This document shows positions 27,994-36,706 of a stretch of DNA of 64,000 nucleotides, piece by piece. The translations under genes and the position numbers were made by a program. Each line of letters begins with the position of its first letter. The stretch's first letter is position 1. The stretch spans positions 1 to 64,000 of the forward strand of contig JADJQY010000042.1 in NCBI GenBank assembly GCA_016712505.1, in the 5' to 3' direction. A model generated the notes under the pieces. That model saw only the letters and a program-made list of their open reading frames with translations. It ran no database searches and was not told where the DNA came from. This DNA is from Candidatus Eiseniibacteriota bacterium (lineage in GTDB: Bacteria; Eisenbacteria; RBG-16-71-46; CAIMUX01).

Positions 27994-29334
27994 ATGAGCG
28001 ACCAACCGTCCGAAAAGAAGCTGCCCCCCGGCGACATGGGTCTCCCACTGCTCGGTGAGACCCTGCCCTTCGCGAAGAACCCGTTCGGCTTCATCGACGA
28101 GCGACTCATCTCCCACGGCCGGACCTTTCGCACCAGCGTCCTGGGGAGAAAGTCGGTCGTCATCGCGGGGCCGGACGCCGCAGGGCAGTTCATCGATACC
28201 AATGACGTGACCCGCAAGGACTCGATGCCCCCGCACATCCAGGAGCTGTTCGGCGGCCAGAGTCTTCCCTTGCTCGACGGCGACGAGCATCGGCAACGGA
28301 AACTCGCGGTGATGCGCGGCTTCACCCGGGTCGCCCTCGCCTCCTACATCCCGATCCTCCAGACCGCCACCGAACAGGCATTCGAGCGCTGGACCGCGGC
28401 CGGAGAGTTCACCTGGTTGCCCGAGCTCAAGCGGATCTCGATCGAGGCGATCTGCACCACGGTGATCGGGATGAAGCCCGGCGCGGAGATGGATCAGCTC
28501 TGCCGTGACTACGAGCTGGTTACCGACGGGTTCGCCACCCTGCCGATCAAGCTGCCGGGCACCGCATTCAGCAAAGCACTCGAGGCTCGAGATCGGATCC
28601 TCGGTGTGCTCGCCGGCCACGTACGGGCCCGTCGACACGCCCCCACCCAGGACGGGCTCTCCCGCATCCTGGTGCCCGAGGCAGGCGGTCCCTCGATCAG
28701 TGACGAGCACGCGGTCCTCGAACTGCATCACATCGTGATCGCGGGCTACATCGTCTTCGCCGAGCTGGCGGAGATCGTGCGCCGGCTGCACGACCACCCC
28801 GGAGTGCGTCGGAGGCTCGCCCAGGAGATTGCCCAGCTCGCGCCGGCGGCCCTGACCCTCGAGGCCCTGACGGCGATGCCCTACCTCCTCCAGGTGGTGA
28901 ACGAGATCAAGCGCCTCTGCCCGGTCGTTCCGGCCATCTTCGGGCGCGCGCGCCACACCTTCAGCTTCGACGGCTACACCATTCCTTCCGGTTGGATGGT
29001 GATGTGGGCCGTCACCCCGAGCCACAACGCGCAGGGGGTCTACACCAATCCGGAGCTGTTCGACCCCGATCGGTTCTCCCCCGAGCGAGCGGAGGATCAG
29101 CGGCACGAGCACGCCTTTGCCCCGCAAGGCGCCGGTGCCCCGACCGGACACAAGTGCCCCGGCCTCGATTTCTCGACCTACTTCATGGAGCTGTTCACGG
29201 TCATCCTGGTGCGCGGCTACGCGTACGATCTGCGGGCCAATCACCACGAGTTGAGCTTCGCCAAGACCCCACCCGAGCCGAGCGACGGCCTGCGGGCGAC
29301 GGTGCGACGCGATCCGGGGGCCGGCGCGGCGTAA
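27994..29334 (+). CDS. Cytochrome P450 lacking the I-helix acid-alcohol pair
   Basis: The ATG has AGGAGG 5 bases upstream. At 446 residues it has usual soluble bacterial P450 length, and an N-terminus like the CYP120/CYP26 clan (LPPGDMGLPLLGETLPFAKN). The K-helix ExxR is EIKR (NEIKRLCPV), and the meander has ELFDPDRFSPERAED. The haem loop is FAPQGAGAPTGHKCPGLDFS, with the thiolate cysteine in GHKCPG and extra residues as in the peroxygenase-like CYP152 family. The I-helix, where monooxygenases have A/G-G-x-D/E-T, reads IVIAGYIVFAELAEI: neither acid nor threonine is at the usual place. That suggests hydrogen-peroxide-driven or non-oxygenase chemistry, as in CYP152 or CYP74; this is inference. 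It follows the efflux operon by 106 bases on the same strand and could be cotranscribed. No redox partner gene is nearby. Confidence 0.88.
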   Translation: MSDQPSEKKLPPGDMGLPLLGETLPFAKNPFGFIDERLISHGRTFRTSVLGRKSVVIAGPDAAGQFIDTNDVTRKDSMPPHIQELFGGQSLPLLDGDEHRQRKLAVMRGFTRVALASYIPILQTATEQAFERWTAAGEFTWLPELKRISIEAICTTVIGMKPGAEMDQLCRDYELVTDGFATLPIKLPGTAFSKALEARDRILGVLAGHVRARRHAPTQDGLSRILVPEAGGPSISDEHAVLELHHIVIAGYIVFAELAEIVRRLHDHPGVRRRLAQEIAQLAPAALTLEALTAMPYLLQVVNEIKRLCPVVPAIFGRARHTFSFDGYTIPSGWMVMWAVTPSHNAQGVYTNPELFDPDRFSPERAEDQRHEHAFAPQGAGAPTGHKCPGLDFSTYFMELFTVILVRGYAYDLRANHHELSFAKTPPEPSDGLRATVRRDPGAGAA

Positions 29335-29403
29335 CGCGGGTCGGGGTCAGCGGTCACTGCGGGAGCGCTGGACGGGGCCAGGTGCGCCGACCGCGGGGCG
29401 AGA

Positions 29404-29670
29404 TCAAACGACGGACTGAACCTCGCGGAACCGGGCGAGGCGCCGATCGAACGAGCTGAGCGGTGTGTGCCCGCTCGCCCGAGCGGAGGCGACGATCAGG
29501 CAATCCGGGAAGCTCACGCCGTAAGCACGATCCAGCACCCACATGACCTCCCGCAGCACCAGGAGTGACACCCACGCGCCTTGCGCTACGAACCGCTCTG
29601 CGGCGGCTACTTGCCGAGGGTCGTCCCGCACGATGAGACGCACGACCAGGTTGGTATCAACTGTGCGCAC
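29404..29670 (-). CDS. vapC: VapC-type PIN-domain toxin, internally shortened
   Basis: The start is a GTG at 29670, overlapping the antitoxin gene by 14 bases. The product is only 88 residues; PIN toxins are usually 125-140. The beginning is normal (VDTNLVVRLIVRDDPRQ, AERFVAQGAWVSLLVLREVM, WVLDRAYG), and so is the end (VSFPDCLIVASARASGHTPL, SSFDRRLARF). About 40 residues of the helical middle between them are absent, without a frameshift. All four acidic metal-binding positions of the family remain (Asp in VDTN, Glu in LREV, Asp in FPDC, Asp in SFDRR). VapC enzymes are magnesium-dependent RNases that cut tRNA or rRNA. Whether this short form folds is unknown; it may be a disarmed toxin or a sequence deletion. 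Confidence 0.72.
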   Translation of the reverse strand: MRTVDTNLVVRLIVRDDPRQVAAAERFVAQGAWVSLLVLREVMWVLDRAYGVSFPDCLIVASARASGHTPLSSFDRRLARFREVQSVV

Positions 29671-29989
29671 TGGGCTTGCCCTGCCGCTTCTCACTGCGTT
29701 TGCCTGACCGATTGTTGCCTTGCATCGGTGACCGCTCTCTGGCGTGCTTTTCCGCAAGGTGGGCTGCGACCCGCTCTTCCATCTCAGTGAACGAACGCCT
29801 CTTCGGGGGCATCTGGCCAAAGATCGCGCGGTGCATTTCCTCGGAAGAAACACGACCGGCCCGCCGAACGATGACCTGCTCGCCGTCCGAATCCCACTCG
29901 ATGATCGAACCAGGCAGCAGCCCCAGCCGCCGGCGTACCACGGCGGGAATCGAGATCTGCCCCTGCCGGGTGATCCTTGAAGTAGCGAT
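29657..29989 (-). CDS. vapB: AbrB/SpoVT-type antitoxin (VapB)
   Basis: The frame encodes a swapped-hairpin AbrB-fold DNA-binding domain: RITRQGQISIPAVVRRRLGL, LPGSIIEWDSDGEQVIVRR. A helical toxin-binding tail follows (EEMHRAIFGQMPPKRRSFTE, MEERVAAHLAEKHARE). No ATG or GTG stands where the family starts; the codon before ATSRITRQG is ATC at 29989, and an ATG slightly upstream is in another frame, so the exact start is uncertain (unusual start codon or one indel). Its TGA lies inside the toxin gene, the normal coupling of VapBC operons. VapB binds VapC and represses the operon through its AbrB domain. Confidence 0.72.
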   Translation of the reverse strand: MATSRITRQGQISIPAVVRRRLGLLPGSIIEWDSDGEQVIVRRAGRVSSEEMHRAIFGQMPPKRRSFTEMEERVAAHLAEKHARERSPMQGNNRSGKRSEKRQGKPSAHS

Positions 29990-30078
29990 CTTCCTGGTCG
30001 CCCATTACCTCGGGAATGGGCGGCGAGCAACCAGCAATCGGGCGATCGGCGATCTCGCACTCACCGGGCTTCCCTCGA

Positions 30079-31191
30079 TCATCTCACCACGACCACCCGG
30101 CGGGTGCGCGCGTCGCCCGGCACATCCAGTCGCAGGTAGTAAACTCCGGGCGCGATGGGCGTTCCATTGGCATGCGTCGCCCGCAGGGAGATCCGGTTCC
30201 TTCCCGCGACGACCGGCCCCACCTCGGGGCGGGCGATCAGCCGGCCACTCGCATCGAACCAGGACAAGGACGCGTCCGTACCGCCGTTCTCACGGGACCC
30301 TCGGGACCCAATCGCTTCTCCCGGCCCTCCGGGCAGGTCGCACTCGATCCAGGCCTCCCCACGGATCGGGTGGGGATACGGAGCGGAGAGCTCGAGTCGC
30401 GTCGCTCCTCCGGCGTGCGGCACCTCGGACGGATCAAGGACCCGCTCGAGCACGAGGTCGTCGACGAAGAGCGGGCTGGTCCCGAAGTGGTTGTAGATGT
30501 CGATGGCGAAGCTGCCGGTCGTTCCCTGGAGCAGCGGATGAGTGTCGAGCGCCTCGATCGTCCAGAGCGCCGGTTCGGGCTGACCCTCGATCCAGACGCG
30601 GGCCTGGAGAAGCGTTTCGGTCGGCGTGGTCTGGGTCACGCGATAGCGCAGCCGGTAGCGCACGTCGTTCTGCAGTCCGCCCGGGATCGGGTTGAATCCC
30701 CAGGCGAATTGCGTCTCGACGCCGTCGATCTCCCGCCAGAGGCCGAGATCATCCGGCCAGGCCCAGTCCCCCTTGAGAAACATGGCGTACCCTTGGCCGT
30801 GCGGTTGGTACTCCTGCAAGGTGCCGCCGTTCTGTCGCACATAGAAGCCGAACCCCTGACCAACCACGTTGTCGAACTCGACCGTGGCGGTCATCTCGAC
30901 GTCGAGTTCGGAGTAGCCGGACAGGATCATGCGCGAGACGAAGGTCGGATCGCCGTTCAAGCGCCCGCGGTTCGCCTGCAGATCCCAGGCCGTGACGTGG
31001 GCTCCGCCCGGAAACCAGGGAGAGGGCCAGTTCGCGCCGTCCGGACCGTCGAAGCTCTCGGCGTAGGGCAGGTCGGCGGCGCGGGCGGGGGCGGCTCCGA
31101 GCTGCGAGACCGAGAGCGCGAACGCGCAGGACGCGATCAGCGCACCGACGGCTCTGGCGGTGCGAGTGGTGCGGAAGTTCCAGGGGTGCAT
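30079..31191 (-). CDS. Exported concanavalin/LamG-like domain protein with FlgD/T9SS-type tail
   Basis: The ATG at 31191 has GGAGA 4-5 bases upstream and a signal peptide (RAVGALIASCAFALSVSQLG, cut near ARA). The 370 residues hold a jelly-roll domain of the concanavalin-like kind (YAESFDGPDGANWPSPWFPG, LDVEMTATVEFDNVVGQGFG, FYVRQNGGTLQEYQPHGQGY, VRYRLRYRVTQ, ARVWIEGQPEPALWTIEALD, LFVDDLVLERVL). The sorting tail follows (LSAPYPHPIRGEAWIECDLP, LSWFDASGRLIARPEV, NRISLRATHANGTPIAPGVY, TRRVVVVR). Such domains bind carbohydrate or coat surfaces; there are no catalytic residues to call an enzyme. It is intact and divergent from a small membrane protein gene. Confidence 0.82.
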   Translation of the reverse strand: MHPWNFRTTRTARAVGALIASCAFALSVSQLGAAPARAADLPYAESFDGPDGANWPSPWFPGGAHVTAWDLQANRGRLNGDPTFVSRMILSGYSELDVEMTATVEFDNVVGQGFGFYVRQNGGTLQEYQPHGQGYAMFLKGDWAWPDDLGLWREIDGVETQFAWGFNPIPGGLQNDVRYRLRYRVTQTTPTETLLQARVWIEGQPEPALWTIEALDTHPLLQGTTGSFAIDIYNHFGTSPLFVDDLVLERVLDPSEVPHAGGATRLELSAPYPHPIRGEAWIECDLPGGPGEAIGSRGSRENGGTDASLSWFDASGRLIARPEVGPVVAGRNRISLRATHANGTPIAPGVYYLRLDVPGDARTRRVVVVR

Positions 31192-31267
31192 GCCATCTCC
31201 GGGTTGAGGTTCACACGCCGCGCCGGCCCCGGACGTTGCGCGGAGGAGAGTGTACACGGTCTTCAGT

Positions 31268-31293
31268 CCCTTCGCGCGGGACGCGCGAAGGGG
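31268..31293. repeat. Intergenic GC-rich inverted repeat
   Basis: CCCTTCGCGCG and CGCGCGAAGGG are near-perfect arms with a GGA loop, placed between two divergent genes (starts at 31191 and 31307). It could be an operator, or a hairpin in the short leader of the small membrane protein gene. Confidence 0.45.
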
Positions 31294-31306
31294 TACTCTC
31301 TGGGGC

Positions 31307-31576
31307 ATGTCACGCTACGGACTGATCCTCTGCCTGTTCGTGCTGGGGCTTTTCACCCTCGACCGGCTGTTGCTCTGGCTGGAGTCGCGCCGCTGGATCT
31401 ACTACCGGAGGTCCAAGGGGGCCGGAACTGGCGCGCTGACCGGGGGACTGCACGAACTTCACGCGGCACTCGATCCGGGAGCACGGGTCGTTCAGGAGGT
31501 GCAGCGGGAGGAGCAGACCGAAGAGGACGAGCAGGGCGAGCCGCCCACTCCGAACTCGCTCCCGAACTCGGTCTGA
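31307..31576 (+). CDS. Small single-pass membrane protein
   Basis: An ATG at 31307 opens an 89-residue frame. One N-terminal membrane helix (LILCLFVLGLFTLDRLLLWL) is followed by a basic patch (ESRRWIYYRRSKGAG) and an acidic cytoplasmic tail (LHELHAALDPGARVVQEVQR, EEQTEEDEQGEPP). The pattern of helix, WIYYRR, then a tail with LDPGARHV-like residues is one I associate with widespread short proteins of unknown function in high-GC environmental bacteria. No activity is claimed. There is no strong ribosome site (GGGG at 3-6 bases). The basic patch just after the helix predicts a cytoplasmic C-terminus. Confidence 0.62.
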   Translation: MSRYGLILCLFVLGLFTLDRLLLWLESRRWIYYRRSKGAGTGALTGGLHELHAALDPGARVVQEVQREEQTEEDEQGEPPTPNSLPNSV

Positions 31577-31732
31577 CCCGGTCCGCCAATTGCGGCTGGA
31601 CCGATCTCCTCCCGGTCCCTACACTTATCCCGCAATTGTTCTTCTATCTTCCCCGCCAGCGCCCTGCCCAGGCCGAGCGGCCCGGCCGGCGGTTGAATGC
31701 CCTTGAGAGCTTTCCTAGGAGTCACCATCACC

Positions 31733-34700
31733 ATGCAGAATGTCTTCCGCCCCGGTCGCACGATGCTCGCCCTGGGGATCACCGTTTCCGCCCTACTCGC
31801 CCAGCCGGCCTTGGCCGTGGCGCCGGTGGGTGCCGTCGAGGACCTGCTGTTGTCCCCCCCGGGGCCTTCGGTCGTCTCCGCCCCGAGCCTGGCTGGTCGG
31901 GGCGAACTCCCCGTTGCCGCGGCCTGGGAGTCGTTCGAGTCGGTGACCCTGCCCGGCTGGACGGTGGTCTGGAATGAGGCGACCGGACTACCGCACCGGG
32001 CGCTGGCGGCGGGGTTCGACGCCGCTTCGCGGGCCGGCGCGGTCCCGGCCGGGATGCTCGACCCGGATGCGCGCGCGGCCTATCTCAACGCCGAGGCGAT
32101 CGACCGGACCAGCCGTGCGCTCTACGAAACCCTGCGCGCGTCCTTCGCGGATTTGCCGTCGGTCGACGCACTGGCGCCGTTTGCCATCGAGCAGCGCGGC
32201 TCGGTCTGGTTTGCCATCTACCAGCAGACCGCTGAGGGTCTGCCGGTCGAGGGGGCGCGGGCCGACTTCCGCTATTCGCGCGATGGCCAGCTGATGAGCC
32301 TCGGACTGTCGCTGCTCCCGGGTGAGCTGCCGGAGGTCGAGCCACTCGTGTCGCTCGATGAGGCGCAGGCGCTGGCGATCGACGCGCTGGTCGACGGTGG
32401 GCTCGGGCGCGCCGCTCTCTCGGCAGCCGCCTCCCTCGAACCGGTCCAGCCCGGACGGCAGGATCGCGACGCCTGGATCGCCGCAGGCCCGGATCGCAGC
32501 GATCGAATGATCTGGATGCCGCGCTACACGCCGGACGGTAGGGAGGTCGAGGCGCGACTGGCCTACGTGGTCCGTACCGAGGTGACCGAGCCGATGTCCC
32601 GCTTCGTCAGCTACCTCGACGCCCGCACGGGCGAGGTATTGAAGCGCGACAACGAAGTCCGGTACGTCAACTACACCGGGCACGCCGATTCCGAGGTGCA
32701 GCCGTCGACCCCGCAGGATCCATTCGTGAATCTGGCCCAGCCGGACCTGCGGATCACCGTGGCCGGCGTGGGCGAGACGTTCACCAACGCGAACGGCGAC
32801 TTCACCCTCACCAACGGCGACAACACGCCGCGATTCCTGACCTCGGCCCTCACCGGCCGCTGGGCGCGCATCATCGACGCCACGGGAGCGGAGCCGGCCT
32901 TGACCACCCTGGCCACTCCCGGCGTTCCGACCACGGTCCACTTCTCCGACGCCAACAGCCAGGCCTCGGAGCGCGACTGCTACCACCACATGAATGTGGT
33001 CCACTCCTGGGTCAAGCAGGTCACGCCGAGCTACACCGGCGTCGACTACGAGATGACCGGAACGGTGAATATCAACCAGACCTGCAACGCCAACTGGGAC
33101 GGGTCGGGAATCAACTTCTTCAAGCAGGGAGGCGGGTGCACCAACACCGCCCAGGTCGCGGACGTCGTCTACCATGAGTACGGTCACGGGAACAATCAGT
33201 TCGCCTTCGCTCCGGCCTCGCCGACCGGGGCACAGCACGAAGGGTTCGCCGACTACCACGGCGCAACCCTCACCAACCAACCCGACATCGGCCGCGGCTT
33301 CTACGGCGCGAACACCATCCTCCGCACCTGCGACAACAACCGGCAGTACCCGTCGCCCGAATGTGGAGGCGAGGTTCACTGCGACGGCGAGGTGATCGCG
33401 GGCGCGCTCTGGCACATGCGGGAGAATCTGGTCGCAGTGATGGGGCAGTCCGCGGGGGTGGCGCACTCCGACCATCTCTTCCAGAACGCGATGTTCGGGC
33501 GGGACGCGACCTACGAGGGGTACTACTTTGACCTCCTCGCGGTCGATGACGACAACGGCACCCTGGCCGACGGCACGCCGCACGACAACCAGATCATCCC
33601 CGCCTTCGATCAGCACAATATCGGGCCGGGTTTCTCGCTGGAGATCGTCCACGCGCAGCTCCGCGACACCGAGAACACGACGAATCCGTATGTGGTCTCG
33701 GCCGTGCTCTCCTCCCCGGCCGACGTGATCACGAGCGCCTCGCTCTTCTACAAGACCGGGCCGATCGGCGGGCCGTTCAGCTCATTCATCCAGGTTCCGA
33801 TGTCCCCGGGGGTCGGAGTGCGCGTCTATCAGGCATCGATTCCCGCGCAGCCGCTCGGCACCGAGGTGCGATACTACCTCTCCGGCGGAACGGCACTCCC
33901 GACCCTCGCCGCGGTCTCGCCGACCGGCGCACCGACCAACACCTTCGGCTTCAAGATCGAAACCGATGCCACCCTGCCGGTCGTGACCTACAACCCGCTG
34001 TTCGACAAGTGCGCCGCCAGCTGGCCGGCCGCGATCAGCGCCGTCGTGACCGACAATCAGTCGGTCTCGAGCGTCGAGGTGGAATGGAAGCTCGACGGGA
34101 TCGACCAGCCGAACCTGAGCCTCGCCCAGATCGGAACCGGCTCAACTTATACCGGTCCCTTCACCGGCTCGGTGAGCGAGGGGCAGGTGATCTCGTACCG
34201 GGTCAAGGCGAGCGATAGCGCGCAGGTCCCGAACGTGACCCGGAATCCGGCCTCTGGCTACAACACGTTCGCCATCGTCCACGACTTCGCCGAGAACGGC
34301 GAGCACGGGTTGCAGGATCTGACCCACACCGTCGGCACGCTCGGGTTCAACGACCAGTGGCATCTCTCGACCGCGCGCAACCACACGCCGGCCGGAACCA
34401 GCTCCTGGAAGTTCGGCGACACCGGCGGTGGTAACTACCTCGATAGCTCGGACGGGACCCTGGTGACGCCCGAGATCCACCTCGGATCCGCCGCCTCGCT
34501 CTCCTTCTGGCACTGGATCGCGGCGGAGAACGATGCCAACAACACCGCCTGGGACGGGGCGTCGGTCGAGCTTTCGGCCGATGACGGCGCCTCGTGGAGC
34601 CAGATCACCCCGGCGGGCGGTTACACCCACACCATCATCGACAATCCCGCCTGCCCCTTCCCGGCCGGTTACCCGGTCTGGTCCGGATTCTTCGACTGGC

Positions 34701-35146
34701 GTCAGGCCAACTTCGATCTCTCGGCCTTCGTCGGCCAGCATGTCCGGATCCGCTTCCGCTTCGGAAGCGACGGCGCGGTGAACTACGAAGGCTGGTACGT
34801 CGACGACATCGTGCTCGATCCGGGCTCGCAGTCGGCGGACGTGCTCCCGGGGACCGGAGTCCCGGGGCGGAGCGCCCTCTTCGGAGCGGCCCCCAACCCC
34901 TTCGCGCCGACCACCCAGATCCGGTTTGCCGTTGCAGCGGGAACCGGCCCGGTCTCGCTCGAGATCATCGACGTGAGCGGGCGCCGCGTGCGCACCTTGC
35001 TCGATGGGCCTACGACGCCGGGATACCACGCGATCGCCTGGGACGGCCGCGACAACGAGGGCCGGTCGCTCGCCGGCGGTGTCTATTTCGCTCGCCTCTC
35101 GGTCAACGGTGAAGGGTTCACCAGCAAGCTGCTTAGGATTCGCTAG
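31733..35146 (+). CDS. Exported M36 (fungalysin)-type zinc metallopeptidase with FlgD/T9SS-type tail
   Basis: The start is the ATG at 31733, followed by a signal peptide (MLALGITVSALLAQPALAVA); AGGAG lies 11 bases upstream. An ATG at 31697 has no ribosome site. The 1137 residues hold a propeptide with FTP/PepSY-like sequence (SVWFAIYQQTAEGLPVEGAR, DGQLMSLGLSLLPGELPEVE) and a gluzincin catalytic domain with HEYGH at 481-485 and the third zinc ligand Glu503 in EGFADYHG. Beta-sandwich domains follow (DTENTTNPYVVSAVLSSPAD; a MAM/jelly-roll-like part with SSWKFGDTGGGNYLDSSDGT and VRIRFRFGSDGAVNYEGWYV). The sorting tail ends it (FGAAPNPFAPTTQIRFAV, LEIIDVSGRRVRTLLDG, GGVYFARLSVNGE). It should degrade proteins outside the cell after propeptide removal. 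All catalytic residues are present and the frame is intact. Confidence 0.9.
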   Translation: MQNVFRPGRTMLALGITVSALLAQPALAVAPVGAVEDLLLSPPGPSVVSAPSLAGRGELPVAAAWESFESVTLPGWTVVWNEATGLPHRALAAGFDAASRAGAVPAGMLDPDARAAYLNAEAIDRTSRALYETLRASFADLPSVDALAPFAIEQRGSVWFAIYQQTAEGLPVEGARADFRYSRDGQLMSLGLSLLPGELPEVEPLVSLDEAQALAIDALVDGGLGRAALSAAASLEPVQPGRQDRDAWIAAGPDRSDRMIWMPRYTPDGREVEARLAYVVRTEVTEPMSRFVSYLDARTGEVLKRDNEVRYVNYTGHADSEVQPSTPQDPFVNLAQPDLRITVAGVGETFTNANGDFTLTNGDNTPRFLTSALTGRWARIIDATGAEPALTTLATPGVPTTVHFSDANSQASERDCYHHMNVVHSWVKQVTPSYTGVDYEMTGTVNINQTCNANWDGSGINFFKQGGGCTNTAQVADVVYHEYGHGNNQFAFAPASPTGAQHEGFADYHGATLTNQPDIGRGFYGANTILRTCDNNRQYPSPECGGEVHCDGEVIAGALWHMRENLVAVMGQSAGVAHSDHLFQNAMFGRDATYEGYYFDLLAVDDDNGTLADGTPHDNQIIPAFDQHNIGPGFSLEIVHAQLRDTENTTNPYVVSAVLSSPADVITSASLFYKTGPIGGPFSSFIQVPMSPGVGVRVYQASIPAQPLGTEVRYYLSGGTALPTLAAVSPTGAPTNTFGFKIETDATLPVVTYNPLFDKCAASWPAAISAVVTDNQSVSSVEVEWKLDGIDQPNLSLAQIGTGSTYTGPFTGSVSEGQVISYRVKASDSAQVPNVTRNPASGYNTFAIVHDFAENGEHGLQDLTHTVGTLGFNDQWHLSTARNHTPAGTSSWKFGDTGGGNYLDSSDGTLVTPEIHLGSAASLSFWHWIAAENDANNTAWDGASVELSADDGASWSQITPAGGYTHTIIDNPACPFPAGYPVWSGFFDWRQANFDLSAFVGQHVRIRFRFGSDGAVNYEGWYVDDIVLDPGSQSADVLPGTGVPGRSALFGAAPNPFAPTTQIRFAVAAGTGPVSLEIIDVSGRRVRTLLDGPTTPGYHAIAWDGRDNEGRSLAGGVYFARLSVNGEGFTSKLLRIR

Positions 35147-35178
35147 CCGCGGCGCGCCGACCACGGCTCGCCGCTGTC

Positions 35179-35204
35179 CGGAACTCCGTCCGGACGGAGT
35201 TCCG
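35179..35204 (+). terminator. Perfect palindrome behind the metallopeptidase gene
   Basis: A fully self-complementary stretch of 26 bases (arm CGGAACTCCGTCC and its complement) starts 33 bases after the peptidase stop codon. It is a candidate terminator hairpin for that gene. It also lies between the gene and the 3' end of the group II intron. Confidence 0.5.
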
Positions 35205-35315
35205 TTCGCGGTAACCAGCATTTCGACAGTCGCTTGACGGCCCGGATCGGAGACCGGTCCTGGCCGAGGAATCGGGATAGGGGGTAGTCGGTGATCCCGG
35301 CTACTCCCCTCCCAC

Positions 35316-35349
35316 ACCACCGGACAAGCGGGTCCGCATCCGGCGGTTC
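35316..35349 (-). ncRNA. Group II intron domain V hairpin
   Basis: On the minus strand this 34-base element starts GAACCGCCGGATGCGG and ends CGCTTGTCCGGTGGT. CGCCGGA pairs with TCCGGTG, then comes a bulge, then GCG/CGC around a GACC tetraloop. Size, bulge position and location just behind the maturase gene fit domain V, the catalytic metal-binding core of the ribozyme. Confidence 0.78.
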
Positions 35350-35361
35350 GAGATGTTGAGG

Positions 35362-36706
35362 TCACGCACCGAGCGAAGGGAGCCCTCGTTCGGTGAACCA
35401 GCGGTTGGGAATCGCGATGTGCAGCGCCATCGCCGAGTTCTTCCACCAGCGACGAGTGTTCGCCGCTACCTGGGCAGCGGCCGTGGGGCTCAGCCCGCGC
35501 GAGACTAGCTCGCGATGGGTCGTGCGTCCACGCTTCCACTGCTTCCAGTTGGATCGCTCGGAGTCGGTGACGGATCCACTCATCAAGCTCTCGGAAGACC
35601 TGTGGCGTCTCGGCCAGACGGAAGTATGCCTTCCACCCCAGCAGGTACGGCCGCAGCGTTCCGATCACTTGCTCCAGGCTCCGTCCTCCCAGGCGGCGGG
35701 TCATCGATCGCACCCGTTGCTTCATCGCGTTCAGAGCTTTCTCCGCGACGCGGACCCGGATTGTCTTTCCGCGCCCACCCAGAGGGAGAACCCGAGGAAC
35801 TTCCGATCCCAGACCCGCGCCACCGCGCTCTTCGACTCGTTGATCCGAAGCTTGAGGTCGCCGTAAAGGCGACGCAGCAGAGCCATCACTCGCTCGCCCG
35901 CTCGCTTCGACCGCACATAGACGTTACCGTCATCGGCGTAGCGCACGAACGCATGATCCCGCTTCTCCAACTCCTTGTCCACTTCGTCGAGGAGCACATT
36001 GGCCAGGAGCGGTGAGAGAGAGGTCCTCCTTGCGGAGTCCCTTCGTGTCGCTCCATGACCACTCCTTGGATCATCACCCCTGCTTCCAGGTACCGGCGGA
36101 CCAGCCGCAGCACCCGTCTGTCCTCGATCCGCTTCGCCAACCGTCCCATCAGGATGTCGTGGTTGACCCGGTCAAAGAACTTCTCCAGGTCCACATCCAC
36201 CACCCAGCGACGGCCTTCCTGGACGTACCTTGCGCATGCCGTACGGCATCGTGCGCCCGGCGTCCCGGTCGGAACCCGTAGCTGTGATCGGAAAAGGTCG
36301 GATCGAAGATCGGTTGAAGGACTTGAAGCAGGGCTTGCTGGATGAGGCGGTCCACCACGGTCGGGATGCCAAGCTCACGCTCGCCACCGCCCGCCTTGGG
36401 GATGAGCTGCCGCTTGACTGGCTGCGGTCGGTAGGTGCCTGCCAGCAGTTGCTCGCGGACTCCTGCCCAATGTTCCTGTAACCAGGCCGGTAGCGCTTCC
36501 ACCGTCATCCCGTCGATCCCGGGACTGCCCTTGTTTTCCCGAACTCGCTTGTACGCGGCCAGCATGTTGGGGCGGCTCACCGCCCGTTCCATGACTCCGC
36601 TCGCTCCTGAGCCCTCTTTCTCCTGAGGAGCCGTCGAGGTCTCCACGCTCCGTTCTACGCTCGGGGCTTCACCCCCCTCGAACGGGAGCTCCAATTGCTC
36701 GGACAT
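35362..36706 (-). CDS. ltrA: Group II intron reverse transcriptase/maturase, several frameshifts
   Basis: The ATG at 36706 has AGG 6 bases upstream. About 448 residues are recovered across frame changes near 36190, 36020, 35750 and 35550. Order: RT block 0/1 (MLAAYKRVRENKGSPGIDGM), block 2 (TYRPQPVKRQLIPKAGGGER, ELGIPTVVDRLIQQALLQVL), block 3 (FDPTFSDHSYGFRPGRRAHD), block 4 (VVDVDLEKFFDRVNHDILMG), block 5 with the catalytic YADD (FVRYADDGNVYV), then RKFLGFSLWVG. The maturase (X) domain has LEQVIGTLRPYLLGWKAYFR, and the GIIM end QWKRGRTTHRELVSRG reaches NRWFTERGLPSLGA. No HNH endonuclease follows. The protein helps splicing and copies the intron into new sites. All active-site residues remain, so the frame breaks may be sequence errors; otherwise the intron would be immobile. 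Confidence 0.8.

Noticed and set aside
27766..29247. Minus-strand frame of about 490 codons opposite the P450
   Set aside because: The plus strand encodes a full P450 with haem loop and ExxR; the antisense frame has no start signal or family resemblance.
31697..31732. Earlier ATG for the metallopeptidase
   Set aside because: No ribosome site, and it would put 12 extra residues before a well-formed signal peptide; the ATG at 31733 is preferred.
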